This document shows positions 33,117-43,020 of a DNA stretch of 64,000 nucleotides, one piece after another (position 1 is the stretch's first letter; each line of letters begins with the position of its first letter). The stretch comes from Minwuia thermotolerans (GTDB lineage Bacteria; Pseudomonadota; Alphaproteobacteria; Minwuiales; Minwuiaceae), in contig NZ_PIGG01000026.1 of the NCBI RefSeq assembly GCF_002924445.1, forward strand, positions 1 through 64,000, in the 5' to 3' direction. Position numbers and translations under genes: made by a program. The notes beneath the pieces were generated by a model that did not search any database, was not told where the DNA came from, and worked only from the letters and a program-made list of their open reading frames with translations.

Positions 33117-33206
33117 TCCTGAAACCGGAAGGCGGGGTCCGCCCCTGCGGCCCGCGCCTGTCAGCTTTCCGATTTCCTTGCCCGGCGCGACGGCCGGGCC
33201 GCAGCA

Positions 33207-33476
33207 TCAGCGGCGGATTCCGAGACGCTGAATGAGTTCGCGATAGCGCGACTCGTCCTTGCCCCTGACATAGTCAAGCAGCGAGCGCCGCTTGGAGACC
33301 AGCATCAGCAGGCCGCGGCGCGAGTGGTTGTCCTTCTTGTGGGTCTTGAAGTGCTCGGTCAGATTGACGATCCGTTCGGTCAGGATCGCGATCTGCACCT
33401 CGGGGGAACCCGTGTCGCCGCCTTCGCGGGCAAATTCCTTGATCAGTTCCGACTTGCGTTCGGCAGTGATCGACAT
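33207..33476 (-). CDS. rpsO: 30S ribosomal protein S15
   Basis: 89 residues, exactly the usual length. Typical sequence: [54 protein letters not shown]15 binds the central domain of 16S rRNA and nucleates the platform. The ATG at 33476 is the conserved start; the frame runs on upstream. It sits 40 bases after truB and 124 before pnp, the conserved rpsO-pnp order. Confidence 0.98.
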   Translation of the reverse strand: MSITAERKSELIKEFAREGGDTGSPEVQIAILTERIVNLTEHFKTHKKDNHSRRGLLMLVSKRRSLLDYVRGKDESRYRELIQRLGIRR

Positions 33477-33516
33477 CGTATTCTCCATCTCGATTTCGCA
33501 GACCGGCCGCGGCCGG

Positions 33517-34422
33517 TCAGAGATTGAACACACGCACCGGCTCGACGAATTCCGAGCGGTAGCGGGCCAGCGCCACCGGCTTGCGGTCGTGCGTCACGCA
33601 CAGCAATTCCGCCTCCGGGGACGTGAAGTTGAGGACCCGGACCGGCTGACCATGACGAAGTCTGTCAGCCTGCTCACCGGTCAGGGCCAGAGCCGGGATG
33701 TCGTCCAGCGCGGTCTCGATCGGTGACAGGGCCTCAAGGCCGGCGCGCTTATCGCACAGGGAAACGAAATCATCCAGAGAAATCGCCGTGTTTTCGCGGA
33801 ACGGACCCACCGCCGTGCGGCGCAGTTCGGCCACGTGGCCGCGGGCGCCGAGCGCCAGGGCCAGATCGCGCGCCAGGCTGCGCACATAGACGCCCTTGCC
33901 GGAGCGCATCTCGAAGCGGCTGTGGTCCGGATCCGGGTCGTCGATATGCACAAGGCCGTGAATCTCCGCCTCGCGGGGCGGCAGATCCGGCGGGGCGCCG
34001 GCGCGCGCCAGGTCATAGGCCCGCTGGCCATTCACCTTGATGGCGGAGAAGGTCGGCGGGGTCTGCATGATCCGGCCGGTGAACGTGGCCAGCGCGGCGC
34101 CGATCGCTGCCGGGGCTGGCCGGATATCGCTCTCGGCCAGAGCCTCGCCTTCGGCGTCGTCGGTCGTCGTCTGGACGCCCCAGCGCACGGTGAAGCGATA
34201 GACCTTCGTGGCGTCGTTCAGCAACGGCACGCATTTCGTGGCCTCACCGAAGGCGATCGGCAGGATGCCGCTGGCCAGCGGATCGAGGGTGCCGGCATGA
34301 CCCGCCTTCTGCGCATCCAGCAGCCGCCGTGCGCGATTGACCATGTCGGTGGAGGTCGGCCCCACGGGCTTGTCGAGGACCAGCCAGCCATGTACGGGCT
34401 GGCCGCGCCTACGCCGTCCCAT
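33517..34422 (-). CDS. truB: tRNA pseudouridine55 synthase TruB
   Basis: 301 residues. It makes pseudouridine 55 in the T-loop of tRNAs. The catalytic Asp lies in [15 protein letters not shown] near residue 47. [17 protein letters not shown] follows near 73, [20 protein letters not shown] near 126, and [12 protein letters not shown] near 180. It overlaps the rbfA 3' end by 14 bases. Confidence 0.97.
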   Translation of the reverse strand: MGRRRRGQPVHGWLVLDKPVGPTSTDMVNRARRLLDAQKAGHAGTLDPLASGILPIAFGEATKCVPLLNDATKVYRFTVRWGVQTTTDDAEGEALAESDIRPAPAAIGAALATFTGRIMQTPPTFSAIKVNGQRAYDLARAGAPPDLPPREAEIHGLVHIDDPDPDHSRFEMRSGKGVYVRSLARDLALALGARGHVAELRRTAVGPFRENTAISLDDFVSLCDKRAGLEALSPIETALDDIPALALTGEQADRLRHGQPVRVLNFTSPEAELLCVTHDRKPVALARYRSEFVEPVRVFNL

Positions 34423-34813
34423 CGTCGTCCAGGTCGCCGCGGACGGCGTCGGAGCGCAGGATCCGGTCGATGTGGTCGGCGTGTTCGAAGGTCTCGTCGC
34501 GGCGGAAGATCAGCTTCGGCGCGTATTTCAGCTTCACCGAGCGGGCGATCCGGCCGGCCAGGAAGCCGGCTGATCGGTTCAGGCCGGCCAGCACGTCCTC
34601 GACCTCGACGCCACCCAGCGGTTCGACGAAAACCGTGGCGTTGCGCAGGTCGGGCGAGAGCGAAACCTCGGTCACGGTGATCGAGCGGCCACTGACTGCC
34701 GGATCCTGGACCTCGCCGCGGTTCAGCGTTTCCGACAACGCGTGACGGATCAGTTCGCCGACACGCAGTTGCCGTGTGCCGGGGCCTTCGGACTTGTTGC
34801 GGTGATGACGCAT
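34409..34813 (-). CDS. rbfA: ribosome-binding factor A
   Basis: 134 residues with the compact RbfA KH-like fold (RQLRVGELIRHALSETL at the start, ITVTEVSLSPDLRNATVFV near 45). It assists late maturation of the 30S subunit. It lies between infB (36-base gap) and truB (14-base overlap), the conserved order. Confidence 0.96.
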   Translation of the reverse strand: MRHHRNKSEGPGTRQLRVGELIRHALSETLNRGEVQDPAVSGRSITVTEVSLSPDLRNATVFVEPLGGVEVEDVLAGLNRSAGFLAGRIARSVKLKYAPKLIFRRDETFEHADHIDRILRSDAVRGDLDDDGTA

Positions 34814-34849
34814 GGGATGGAGAGCGGCCGCTGCGCGCCGGTCATGGCG

Positions 34850-37510
34850 CTACAGCGTCCGCTCGATCTCCTGGATCTCGTACACCTCGATCTGATCGCC
34901 TTCCTGGATGTCCTGATGGTTCTGGAAGGCAATGCCGCATTCGCTGCCCTGGCGCACTTCGGCCACTTCTTCCTTGAAGTGCTTCAGGTTGGCGATGGTG
35001 CCTTCGTGCAGCACGATGCCGTCACGCAGCTGGCGATATTTCGCATTGCGCTTGACCGTGCCGTCGACAACCAGACAGCCGGCGATCTTGCCGACCTTGG
35101 TGATGTTGAACACCTGACGGACCTCGGCCGTACCCAGGTTGATCTCCCTGGCTTCCGGTTCCAGAAGGCCGCTCATGATGGCCTTCAGGTCGTCCGTCAA
35201 CTCGTAGATGACGTTGTAGTAGCGGATATCGACGCCATCCCGCTCGGCCGCCTCGCGCGCCTGCTTGTTGGGTCGTGCGTTGAAGCCGAAGATCACCGCC
35301 CCGGCGGATTTCGCCAGGGTGACGTCGGTTTCCGTGATGCCGCCGACGCCGGCGTGGAGGATCCGCGCCTTGACCTCGTCGGTCGACATCTTCTCCGCCG
35401 AGGCGACGATCGCCTCGACCGAGCCCTGCACGTCGCCCTTGATGAGGATCGGCACCTCGGCCGCCTGGCCTTCCTTGATGGCGGACAGCATCTGCTCCAG
35501 CGTGCCGCGGCCGCCCTGCGAGGCGAGGTGGTTCTTCATGCGCCGGGCGCGGACCTCGGCCACTTCGCGGGCGCGGGATTCGCTGTCGACCACGATGAAG
35601 TCGTCGCCGGCCGACGGGGCGTCCTGATAGCCCAGCACCTCCACCGGACGGGACGGCTCGGCGGCATCGAGGCGAGCGCCGTGTTCGTCCACCAGGGCGC
35701 GGACACGGCCCCAGGTCGCGCCGGAGACGAAGATGTCGCCGACCTTCAGCGTCCCGCCCTGAACCAGAACGGTCGCCACGGCGCCGCGGCCCTGTTCCAG
35801 CTGGGCCTCGATCACCGTGCCGTTGGCGGTGCGGTCGGGATTGGCCTTCAGGTCCATCAGCTCCGCCTGGAGCACGATGGTTTCCACCAGCGAATCGAGG
35901 TTGGTGCCCTTCAGCGCGGAGATCTCGACGACGAGTTGCTCGCCGCCCATCTCCTCGACCACGATATTGTGCTGCAGCAGATCCTGCTTCACGCGGCTCG
36001 GATCGGCGTCCGGCTTGTCGATCTTGTTGACCGCGATGATGATCGGCGCCCCGGCCGCCTGGGCGTGATGGATCGCCTCGACGGTCTGCGGCATGACCGA
36101 ATCGTCGGCCGCAACCACCAGTACCACGATGTCCGTCACCTTGGCGCCGCGGGAGCGCATGGAGGTGAAGGCCGCGTGGCCCGGCGTGTCGAGGAAGGTG
36201 ATCTTCTGGCCGTTGTCCGTGGTGACCTGATAGGCGCCGATATGCTGGGTGATGCCACCGGCCTCGCCGCGGACGACTTCGGTCTTGCGCAGCGCGTCCA
36301 GCACCGAGGTCTTGCCGTGGTCGACATGGCCCATGACCGTGACCACGGCCGGGCGCGGCTTCAGATCGGCGTCCACATCCTGCGGCGGGACGATCGCGTC
36401 CTCGACATCGGTTTCGGAGACGCGCTTGATCCTGTGGCCGAACTCCTCGATGACGAGTTCCGCGGTGTCGGCGTCGATGGTCTGGTTGATGGTCGCCATC
36501 ACGCCCATCTTCATCATCGCCTTGACGACGTCGCCGCCTCGTACGGCCATGCGGTTGGCCAGTTCGCCCACGGTCAGCGCCTCGGGCACCACGACCTCGC
36601 GCACGATCCTGCCCTGGGCCTCCTGGCCGCCGCCGGAGCCCTTGGAGGACCGCTTGTCGCGGTTGGTGCGGCGGCGGAAGGCGGCCAGCGATTTCTGTTT
36701 CTCGCCGGTATCGTCCAGCGCCTGGGATATCGTCAGCTTGCCGCTGCGGCGATTCTTGCCGCCCGGCTTGCCGCGCGCGGGCGGACGCGCCGGCGTCGCC
36801 GCGGGGCGGCCGCCCTTGCGGGCGCGGCTGCTCTCGTCGCTTTCGGTTTCCTCGGCGGCGGCGGCGTCGGCTGTCCTGGCCGGCCGGGGCTTGTCGGTCG
36901 CCTGCTTCGCCTTCTCTTCCGCAGCGGCCTTGCGGCGGGCTTCCTCTTCCTCGGCCTGCCGGCGGGCCTCTTTCTCTTCGGCCTTGCGGCGGGCTTCCTC
37001 TTCCTCGGCCTGCCGGCGCACCTCTTCCTCTTCGGCCTTGCGGCGGGCTTCGGCGGCGGCGAGCCGCTCGGCGTCCTCGCTGGCCTTGGCCTTGCGATCG
37101 GCGGCCTGCGCCTGGGCCGATTTCAGCGCCTTCGCCCGCGCGGCCTTCTCGTCCTCGGTCAGCCGCGGCAGGACGTTGCGGTTGCGCGTCTGCTCCAGAC
37201 GCGAGCGACCGTCGGGCTTCGCCGGCGGCGAGGTCGCGCCCTGACGCCTGGTGATTTCCTCGCGCTCGGCGGCGCGGGCCGGATCGGCCGGTTTGGGCGC
37301 CGGCTGTTCGGACTGTGGCGCGGGGGCCTGCCGCTCGGGCTCGCGCTTCGTCGAGCGCTTCTTCTTGACCTCAACCTGGACGTTGCGCGTGCTGCGGCCG
37401 CCCGAGCCCTGACGGCCCGGACTTCCGTCCGAACGTTTCTTCAGTTCCAGCCGTGCGCCTCGCGAGACGGTCAGTGTCTTCTTCTCGCCAGGTTGCTTTT
37501 GGTCAGTCAT
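34850..37510 (-). CDS. infB: translation initiation factor IF-2
   Basis: 886 residues. The N-terminal 300 residues are highly charged and include an 18-residue repeat encoded by a 54-bp tandem repeat. The IF2 N-terminal helical domain ([20 protein letters not shown]) follows near 315. The G domain has [14 protein letters not shown] near 392, DTPGH near 437 and NKID near 490. Domains II to IV complete the protein, the last binding initiator tRNA. The gene follows ylxR after 18 bases. Confidence 0.98.
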   Translation of the reverse strand: MTDQKQPGEKKTLTVSRGARLELKKRSDGSPGRQGSGGRSTRNVQVEVKKKRSTKREPERQAPAPQSEQPAPKPADPARAAEREEITRRQGATSPPAKPDGRSRLEQTRNRNVLPRLTEDEKAARAKALKSAQAQAADRKAKASEDAERLAAAEARRKAEEEEVRRQAEEEEARRKAEEKEARRQAEEEEARRKAAAEEKAKQATDKPRPARTADAAAAEETESDESSRARKGGRPAATPARPPARGKPGGKNRRSGKLTISQALDDTGEKQKSLAAFRRRTNRDKRSSKGSGGGQEAQGRIVREVVVPEALTVGELANRMAVRGGDVVKAMMKMGVMATINQTIDADTAELVIEEFGHRIKRVSETDVEDAIVPPQDVDADLKPRPAVVTVMGHVDHGKTSVLDALRKTEVVRGEAGGITQHIGAYQVTTDNGQKITFLDTPGHAAFTSMRSRGAKVTDIVVLVVAADDSVMPQTVEAIHHAQAAGAPIIIAVNKIDKPDADPSRVKQDLLQHNIVVEEMGGEQLVVEISALKGTNLDSLVETIVLQAELMDLKANPDRTANGTVIEAQLEQGRGAVATVLVQGGTLKVGDIFVSGATWGRVRALVDEHGARLDAAEPSRPVEVLGYQDAPSAGDDFIVVDSESRAREVAEVRARRMKNHLASQGGRGTLEQMLSAIKEGQAAEVPILIKGDVQGSVEAIVASAEKMSTDEVKARILHAGVGGITETDVTLAKSAGAVIFGFNARPNKQAREAAERDGVDIRYYNVIYELTDDLKAIMSGLLEPEAREINLGTAEVRQVFNITKVGKIAGCLVVDGTVKRNAKYRQLRDGIVLHEGTIANLKHFKEEVAEVRQGSECGIAFQNHQDIQEGDQIEVYEIQEIERTL
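36927..37060. repeat. 54-bp tandem repeat inside infB
   Basis: A 54-bp (18-codon) unit recurs with starts at 36929, 36983 and 37037, about two and a half copies. It encodes alternating ARRKAEEEE and RRQAEEEE segments, probably a long charged helix in the IF-2 N-terminus. The frame is kept in all copies. Confidence 0.75.
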
Positions 37511-37528
37511 GTACGATCCGCTTTTCCG

Positions 37529-38125
37529 TTACCAATCTACCGGCGAACCCGAGATCAGGCTCAGCCGTTCCGTTTCACGCAGGAACATGTCGGCCAGCCG
37601 CCCCGACGCGACCGCAGCATGTACCACATTTTCCCGGCCCAAGGCCAAGCTCAATTCCTCCCGGCCGAACAGGCCGATCAGAGGCGCCGGACCGGCCAGC
37701 CTGGCCGCCCTTTCCCGGGCGGTCCCGCCGCCGTCGGCGGCGACGATCATGACCGCCGCCTCGCCCTTTCCGGCCTTGTCGGCGACCTTCTCGAAGCCCG
37801 CCGTCACCAGGCCGGCGCCGTTCGCCAGACCCAGAAGGTTCAGGCAACGCCGCCGGAGCAGCCGTTCCGTCAGACCCGCCAGGTCCTCGGGCAGATTCGC
37901 CTCCTCGCGGAAGGCGCGGGGAAAGGGATTCTTCCGCCCCAGCCCTTCGAAGGTCTTCCGCTCGGCCGACAGCCAGGCGCCGCGGCCGGGCAGCTTCTCC
38001 TCGACGTCCGGCGTCACCACCCTGGCCGGATCCAGCACGAACCGGATCAGCCGGGCAGTCTCGCCGCTGGCGCCGCTGACGATGCAGCGCCGCTGCGGCG
38101 TTTCGCGCGCGGGCTTGCCGGTCAC
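37529..38125 (-). CDS. ylxR: YlxR (DUF448) RNA-binding protein fused to an L7Ae-like domain
   Basis: 198 residues from a GTG at 38125, 13 bases after nusA. The first 75 residues are the YlxR domain (TPQRRCIVSGASGETARLIR, then GRGAWLSAE). Residues about 90-195 look like the L7Ae/L30e fold (RRCLNLLGLANGAGLVTAGF, with MIVAADGGGTARERAARL). YlxR is a nucleoid- or RNA-associated regulator encoded between nusA and infB. The frame is also open upstream within nusA, so a longer form is possible. The two-domain form is known in alphaproteobacteria. Confidence 0.87.
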   Translation of the reverse strand: MTGKPARETPQRRCIVSGASGETARLIRFVLDPARVVTPDVEEKLPGRGAWLSAERKTFEGLGRKNPFPRAFREEANLPEDLAGLTERLLRRRCLNLLGLANGAGLVTAGFEKVADKAGKGEAAVMIVAADGGGTARERAARLAGPAPLIGLFGREELSLALGRENVVHAAVASGRLADMFLRETERLSLISGSPVDW

Positions 38126-38138
38126 CGCGTCCGGCGGA

Positions 38139-39704
38139 TCAGACCGCCGGGGATTCCTCGTTTTTGTCGCTCTCCGCAGTCTCTTCTTCCTCGTCGGCGA
38201 ACCAGTGCGCCCGCGCGGCCATGATGATCTCGTTGGCGTCATCGACACTCAGATCGAATTCGCGCAGCGGCGCGTCCGCGTCGGTGACAAGCTCCTCCGA
38301 TGCAAAGTCGCCCAGGTCGTCGAGGGTCTTGACCCCGGCCTCGCCGAGCTTCACCAGCATGGCCGGGGTAAGCTTCTCGATCGCAGCGATGTCGTCGTCG
38401 ACGCCAAGCTCCCGGCGCTTCTCGTCCATCGCTTCCTCGAGCCGCTGGAGATGCTCCTGGGCCCGTGACGACAGCTCTTCGGCGACGTCGCGATCGAAGC
38501 CCTCGATCTCCTCCAGATCCTCCAGCGGGGAATAGGCGACTTCCTCGACGCTGTCGAATCCTTCCGCCACCAATAACTGGGCAATCATCTCGTCGACGTC
38601 CAGAGCCGCGATGAACATTTCCGAGCGTTCGCGGAACTCCGTCTGGCGGCGTTCGGATTCCTCTTCCTCGGTCAGGATGTCGATATCCCAGCCCGAAAGC
38701 TGGGAGGCGAGGCGCACGTTCTGGCCGCGGCGGCCGATCGCCAGGCTGAGCTGGTCGTCTGGGACCACCACTTCGATGCGATTCTGATCCTCGTCCAGCA
38801 CCACCTTCATCACATCGGCCGGCGCCAGCGCGCTGACGATGAAGCTGGCCGGGTCGGAGGTATGCGGGATGATGTCGATCTTTTCGCCCTGCAGTTCGTT
38901 GACCACCGCCTGGACGCGGCTGCCACGCATGCCGACGCAGGCGCCGACCGGGTCGATCGAGGAATCGTGGCTGATCACGGCGATCTTGGCGCGGCTGCCC
39001 GGATCCCGGGCCACGGCCTTGATCTCGATGACGCCGTCATAGACTTCCGGGACTTCCTGGGCGAACAGCATCGCCATGAAGCGCGGATGCGTGCGCGACA
39101 GGAAGATCTGCGGCCCGCGGTTCTCCCGCCGGACATCGTAGATATAGGCGCGGACGCGGTCGCCGGGGCGGAAGGTTTCCCTGGGCAGCAGCTCGTCGCG
39201 GCGCAGGATCGCCTCGGCGCGGCCGAGATCGACCATGACGTTGCCGTGTTCGACGCGCTTGACCAGACCGTTGATGATCTCGCCGACGCGGTCCTTGTAT
39301 TCGTCGTACTGGCGGTCGCGCTCGGCATCGCGGACCTTCTGGAAGATGATCTGCTTCGCCGACTGGGCGGAGACGCGGCCGAAGTCGATGGGCGGCAGGG
39401 GCTCCGAGATCAGGTCGCCGAGCTGGGCGTCAGGGTTCATCTCCCGGGCCTCGTCCAGCGAGATCTGGGTAGCCGCGTCCTCGATCTCGTCGACCGTCTC
39501 GCGCAGGCGCCAGATGCTGATGTCGCCGGATTTGCGGTCGATCTCGGCGCGGATCATGTGCTCGGCGCCGTAGGTCACCTTGGCCGTGCGCTGGATCGCT
39601 TCCTCCAGCGCCTCCATCACGATCTCCGGATCGATGGACTTCTCGCGGGCGACCGCGTCGGCCACCTGCAGCAGTTCCAGCCTGTTCGCTGTGGTCACCG
39701 CCAT
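38139..39704 (-). CDS. nusA: transcription termination/antitermination factor NusA
   Basis: 521 residues. It has an N-terminal RNA polymerase-binding domain, an S1 domain (about 135-205), then two KH domains ([20 protein letters not shown] near 250 and [17 protein letters not shown] near 318). The C-terminal part holds acidic helix-hairpin-helix repeats ([20 protein letters not shown] and [20 protein letters not shown]). It controls pausing, termination and antitermination. It sits 7 bases after rimP. Confidence 0.98.
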   Translation of the reverse strand: MAVTTANRLELLQVADAVAREKSIDPEIVMEALEEAIQRTAKVTYGAEHMIRAEIDRKSGDISIWRLRETVDEIEDAATQISLDEAREMNPDAQLGDLISEPLPPIDFGRVSAQSAKQIIFQKVRDAERDRQYDEYKDRVGEIINGLVKRVEHGNVMVDLGRAEAILRRDELLPRETFRPGDRVRAYIYDVRRENRGPQIFLSRTHPRFMAMLFAQEVPEVYDGVIEIKAVARDPGSRAKIAVISHDSSIDPVGACVGMRGSRVQAVVNELQGEKIDIIPHTSDPASFIVSALAPADVMKVVLDEDQNRIEVVVPDDQLSLAIGRRGQNVRLASQLSGWDIDILTEEEESERRQTEFRERSEMFIAALDVDEMIAQLLVAEGFDSVEEVAYSPLEDLEEIEGFDRDVAEELSSRAQEHLQRLEEAMDEKRRELGVDDDIAAIEKLTPAMLVKLGEAGVKTLDDLGDFASEELVTDADAPLREFDLSVDDANEIIMAARAHWFADEEEETAESDKNEESPAV

Positions 39705-39711
39705 GATGCTG

Positions 39712-40260
39712 CTACTCCGTCTCTTCCGTCTTGCGGCGCGCCTTTTCGCGCGCCTTGCTTTCCTTGAGGCTCGCCTCGATCAGCCGATCGGTCAGAACCA
39801 GCTTGGCGTCCGCGATATCGTCCAGCGGCAGGGTGACTGCCGCGTCCTCCGGCCTGACGCCGTTCAGTTCCATCTTCACGGCGTCGCCGTCCAGGCCGGT
39901 CAGCAGGCCCTTGAAGCGCTTGCGGCCATCGATCGGCTGGTGCAGCTCCACGCGGGCGTCATGGCCGGCATAGCGCTCGAAGTCCTTGCGCCGGGTCAGC
40001 GGCCGGTCGATGCCCGGCGAGGAAACTTCCAGCGAATAGGCCTCACTGACTGGATCCTCGACGTCCAGCAGCGCCGAGACCGCGTGGCTCACCGTCTCGC
40101 AGTCCTCGACCTCCATGCCGCCGTCCGACATCCGCTCCGCCATGATCTGCAATACGGGCCGCGCGCCGCCCGTGTAGCGGATGCGGACGATCTCGTATCC
40201 CATGCTTTCCAGTGACGGCGCGATCAGTTGCCCGATGCGGTCCGTCAGTGCCGATGTCAT
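39712..40260 (-). CDS. rimP: ribosome maturation factor RimP
   Basis: 182 residues. Needed for 30S subunit maturation. The N-terminal domain has LESMGYEIVRIRYTG and ALLDVEDPVSEAYSLEVSSP, with the GIDRPL motif near residue 88. The C-terminal domain is SH3-like, and the tail is charged. The ATG at 40260 gives the normal family start; the frame is open upstream. It opens the rimP-nusA-ylxR-infB-rbfA-truB-rpsO-pnp series, just downstream of the terminator at 40311-40337. Confidence 0.95.
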   Translation of the reverse strand: MTSALTDRIGQLIAPSLESMGYEIVRIRYTGGARPVLQIMAERMSDGGMEVEDCETVSHAVSALLDVEDPVSEAYSLEVSSPGIDRPLTRRKDFERYAGHDARVELHQPIDGRKRFKGLLTGLDGDAVKMELNGVRPEDAAVTLPLDDIADAKLVLTDRLIEASLKESKAREKARRKTEETE

Positions 40261-40310
40261 GAATCCGGTACCCAAAGATTGCCCAAACCGGCTGCCGACA
40301 CACGCCAGAA

Positions 40311-40337
40311 ACAAAAAAGTGGGCCCGCGGCCCACCC
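40311..40337 (-). terminator. rho-independent terminator after trmB
   Basis: On the minus strand a 7-bp stem gtgggcc/ggcccac (arms 40319-40325 and 40329-40335) with a 3-base loop is followed by six T residues. It lies 66 bases after trmB and 51 before rimP, so it separates the metK-trmB and rimP operons. Confidence 0.8.
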
Positions 40338-40400
40338 GATCCGACGCTCCAAGCAGCGTTTACTGGTGTAGGCCGGATAATAAGGATTTCCGCCACATCT

Positions 40401-41063
40401 TCAAGTGTTTCTCGTGAAGCGGAAATACAGTGGCCGGTCGCCCTTCTCCAGCGCCTTGGCCTCGTAGCGCGTCCGCCGGTGCCCGGCCGGCGGCAGCCGC
40501 CAGTCGCCGGGGCGCTCTGCGGGCCAGTCGAAGTCGGGATGGGCCAGCAGATGACGCAGGATCCAGCGCGCGTAGTCCATGTGGTCGGTGGCGATGCGCA
40601 GATCGGCGCCCGGCTTCAGAACCCGCGCCAGGCTGTCCAGATTCTCCCGCGAGACGATGCGCCGCTTGTGATGACGCAGCTTCGGCCAGGGATCGGGGAA
40701 CAGGATGAAGCAGCGGTCGACCGACGAGTCCGGCAGGCCGTCGAGCAGGGGCCTGACGTCGTCGTCCAGCAGCAGGACGTTCCCCAGCCCCTCGTCCTCG
40801 ATCATGCCGAGCGTCTTGGCCACGCCTTCCAGGAAGGGTTCGCAGCCGATCAGGGTGGCCTCGGGGTGGTCCGCGGCCTGGGCCGTCAGATGCTCGCCGC
40901 CGCCGCTGCCGATTTCCAGCCAGAGCGGCCCGGCAGGCAGGCGCGCCGGATCGGGCGCAAGCCGGGGCAGCAGGTCGTCGATCAGCCGTTCCTGGCGCGG
41001 ACTGAGCCGCTTGCCGCGTCGCCGGCCGTAGAACCGGTAGGGCGGTCCGTCCGCGCGGCCCAA
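40401..41063 (-). CDS. trmB: tRNA (guanine46-N7)-methyltransferase
   Basis: 220 residues. It makes m7G46 in the tRNA variable loop using SAM. The SAM motif LWLEIGSGGGEHL lies near residue 48, CEPFLEGVAK near 74, and the family motif CFILFPDPWPKLRHHKRRIV near 117. It starts one base after metK, which makes its methyl donor. Confidence 0.96.
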   Translation of the reverse strand: MGRADGPPYRFYGRRRGKRLSPRQERLIDDLLPRLAPDPARLPAGPLWLEIGSGGGEHLTAQAADHPEATLIGCEPFLEGVAKTLGMIEDEGLGNVLLLDDDVRPLLDGLPDSSVDRCFILFPDPWPKLRHHKRRIVSRENLDSLARVLKPGADLRIATDHMDYARWILRHLLAHPDFDWPAERPGDWRLPPAGHRRTRYEAKALEKGDRPLYFRFTRNT

Positions 41064-41064
41064 C

Positions 41065-42234
41065 TCAGGCGCAGGCGTCTTTCAGCGCGCCGACCAGATC
41101 CAGCTTCTCCCAGGTGAAGCTGTTGTCGGCGCCCGGTTCGCGGCCGAAATGCCCGTAGGCGGCGGTGCGCTCGTAGATGGGCCGCATCAGGTCCAGGTGC
41201 TGGCGGATGCCCCGAGGACTGAGGTCCATGACCTGGCGCAGCGCGCCTTCCAGTTTCTCCTCGTCAACCTGGCCGGTGCCGTGCAGATCGACATAGACCG
41301 ACAGCGGCTTGGAGACGCCGATGGCGTAGGAAAGCTGGATCGTGCAGCGCTCCGCGAGCTCGGCGCCGACGACGTTCTTGGCCAGATAGCGCGCGGCATA
41401 GGCGGCCGAGCGGTCGACCTTGGTCGGATCCTTGCCCGAGAAGGCGCCGCCGCCATGGGGCGCCGCGCCGCCATAGGTGTCGACGATGATCTTGCGCCCG
41501 GTCAGGCCGGCGTCGCCGTCGGGCCCGCCGATCACGAACTTGCCCGTCGGGTTGACGTAGAATTCGTCCTCCGGGCACATCCAGCCCTCGGGCAGGGCGG
41601 CGGTGACGAAGGGGCGCACCATCTCGCGCACCTCCTCCTGGCTCAGGCCGTCGGCGTGCTGGGTCGAGACCACGACCGAGGTCGCGCCCACCGGCTTGCC
41701 GCCGACATAGCGAAGCGTCACCTGGCTTTTGGAATCGGGGCCGAATGCGGGCTGGCTGCCGTCATGTCGGGCCTTCGCCATGGATTGCAGGATGCGGTGC
41801 GAGAAGTAGATCGGCGCCGGCATCAGCGAGTCGGTCTCGCGGCAGGCATAGCCGAACATGATGCCCTGGTCGCCCGCGCCGAGATCCTTGTTGCCGGTCG
41901 AATCCACACCCTGGGCGATGTCCATCGACTGCTCGTGCAGGTAGATCTGAACCTTGGCGTCGCGCCAGTGAAAGCCTTCCTGTTCGTAACCGATGTCGCG
42001 CACCGCCCGCCGCGCCGTCTCCTCGATCATGTCGTTGGTGATGGACGCCGGCCCGCGGGTTTCCCCGGCGAGCACGATCAGATTGGTCGTGGTCAGCGTC
42101 TCGCAGGCGACGCGCGCGTCCGGTTCGTGCTTCAGGAACAGGTCGACGATCGCATCCGAAATGCGGTCGCAGACCTTGTCGGGATGACCTTCGGAAACGG
42201 ACTCGGACGTGAAAAGATAATTCTGCCGCGGCAC
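41065..42234 (-). CDS. metK: S-adenosylmethionine synthetase
   Basis: 389 residues. It makes SAM from methionine and ATP. Motifs are [20 protein letters not shown] at the N-terminus, [12 protein letters not shown] near 125, and the P-loop-like [19 protein letters not shown] near 265. The GTG at 42234 is chosen because GGAGGGG precedes it and it gives the normal N-terminus; an ORF extension upstream has no family similarity. No SAM riboswitch was recognised in the leader. Confidence 0.96.
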   Translation of the reverse strand: MPRQNYLFTSESVSEGHPDKVCDRISDAIVDLFLKHEPDARVACETLTTTNLIVLAGETRGPASITNDMIEETARRAVRDIGYEQEGFHWRDAKVQIYLHEQSMDIAQGVDSTGNKDLGAGDQGIMFGYACRETDSLMPAPIYFSHRILQSMAKARHDGSQPAFGPDSKSQVTLRYVGGKPVGATSVVVSTQHADGLSQEEVREMVRPFVTAALPEGWMCPEDEFYVNPTGKFVIGGPDGDAGLTGRKIIVDTYGGAAPHGGGAFSGKDPTKVDRSAAYAARYLAKNVVGAELAERCTIQLSYAIGVSKPLSVYVDLHGTGQVDEEKLEGALRQVMDLSPRGIRQHLDLMRPIYERTAAYGHFGREPGADNSFTWEKLDLVGALKDACA

Positions 42235-42308
42235 CGGGGCCCCTCCATTGTCGTCTGCGGGGCGTGATGCCCTTCGATTTCGATCGCTGTTTCTGGCAAG
42301 CGGAAACG

Positions 42309-42330
42309 GCGCGGTCAAGCGCGACCGCGC
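42309..42330. promoter_or_regulatory. hairpin between the XRE gene and metK
   Basis: A perfect 8-bp stem gcgcggtc/gaccgcgc with a 6-base loop lies in the 124-base gap. The following bases are only weakly T-rich, so it could be a poor terminator or a leader structure of metK. It does not match the SAM-II or SAM-SAH consensus as far as can be judged by eye. Confidence 0.35.
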
Positions 42331-42358
42331 GTGTATCGCCGGCGGTCGGGCTGCCGCT

Positions 42359-42778
42359 TCAGTCCTTGCCGGAGTACTGTCCGCCGATGGCCTTGACCAG
42401 TTCGAACAGCCGCTTGCGCACGGCCGGGTCCGAGATCTTGTCGTAGGCGCGCACGAACTCGAGGATCTCGCGGCGGAAGAGCCGCTCGGAATCGAAGGGG
42501 GTCTGGTCGCCCTCGGAGAGACCGGGAGCCGCCGACGGCTCGCCGTCGCCGCCCGGTGCGCCGTCGAAGAAGAACGATGGCGGCACGTCCAGGATGCGGC
42601 TCAGTTCGAACAGCCGGCTGGCGCCGATGCGGTTGGCGCCGCGTTCGTATTTCTGGACCTGCTGGAAGGTGAGGCCCAGCGCCTGGGCGAGTTTCTGCTG
42701 ACTCAGGCCTTTCAGGGTCCGGCAAAGCCGCACGCGGCTGCCCACGTAGATGTCCACGGGATGCGGATTCTCAGCCAA
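42359..42778 (-). CDS. XRE-family regulator, PraR-like (second copy)
   Basis: 139 residues from a TTG start preceded by AGGGGAA. The helix-turn-helix spans about residues 10-66 ([20 protein letters not shown], then [19 protein letters not shown]). The C-terminal part is uncharacterised ([20 protein letters not shown]). It shares the QQVQKYE-x-G-x-NR core and DGx end of the DNA-binding domain with the protein at 24585-24992. A 7+2+7 inverted repeat lies 80 bases upstream, a candidate autoregulatory site. Its neighbours are lnt (upstream operon) and metK. Confidence 0.86.
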   Translation of the reverse strand: MAENPHPVDIYVGSRVRLCRTLKGLSQQKLAQALGLTFQQVQKYERGANRIGASRLFELSRILDVPPSFFFDGAPGGDGEPSAAPGLSEGDQTPFDSERLFRREILEFVRAYDKISDPAVRKRLFELVKAIGGQYSGKD

Positions 42779-42857
42779 TCTGTCGTTTCCCCTTCGTGTC
42801 GTCGCCCGGCTCGGTTTCGCCCGGCGCTCTCAAAATGTCGGACCCCTTCTCCCTTTC

Positions 42858-42873
42858 GCTTCTATGTAGAAGC
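42858..42873. promoter_or_regulatory. inverted repeat upstream of the XRE gene, possible operator
   Basis: GCTTCTA-TG-TAGAAGC is a perfect palindrome 80 bases upstream of the TTG start of the XRE gene. Its size suits a helix-turn-helix dimer. The rest of 42779-43020 shows no gene and becomes AT-richer toward the 3' end of lnt. Confidence 0.45.
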
Positions 42874-43020
42874 CGTGCCGTCGGGTCAAGCGAAAACCAC
42901 GCCTCTAAAGAAGCTGATTAACGCTTCGACAAGGTCTTCAAGCAATCGATGTTCTGGTATATTTGTTTCGCATTCTCAATTACTTGCTGACAATGCCTCG
43001 CAAAATCACGAATATTTTGC

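Noticed and set aside
42235-42358. SAM riboswitch in front of metK
   Set aside because: The gap holds one GC-rich hairpin, but the conserved cores of SAM-II, SAM-V or SAM-SAH motifs could not be found by eye. A covariance-model search (Infernal with Rfam) would decide.
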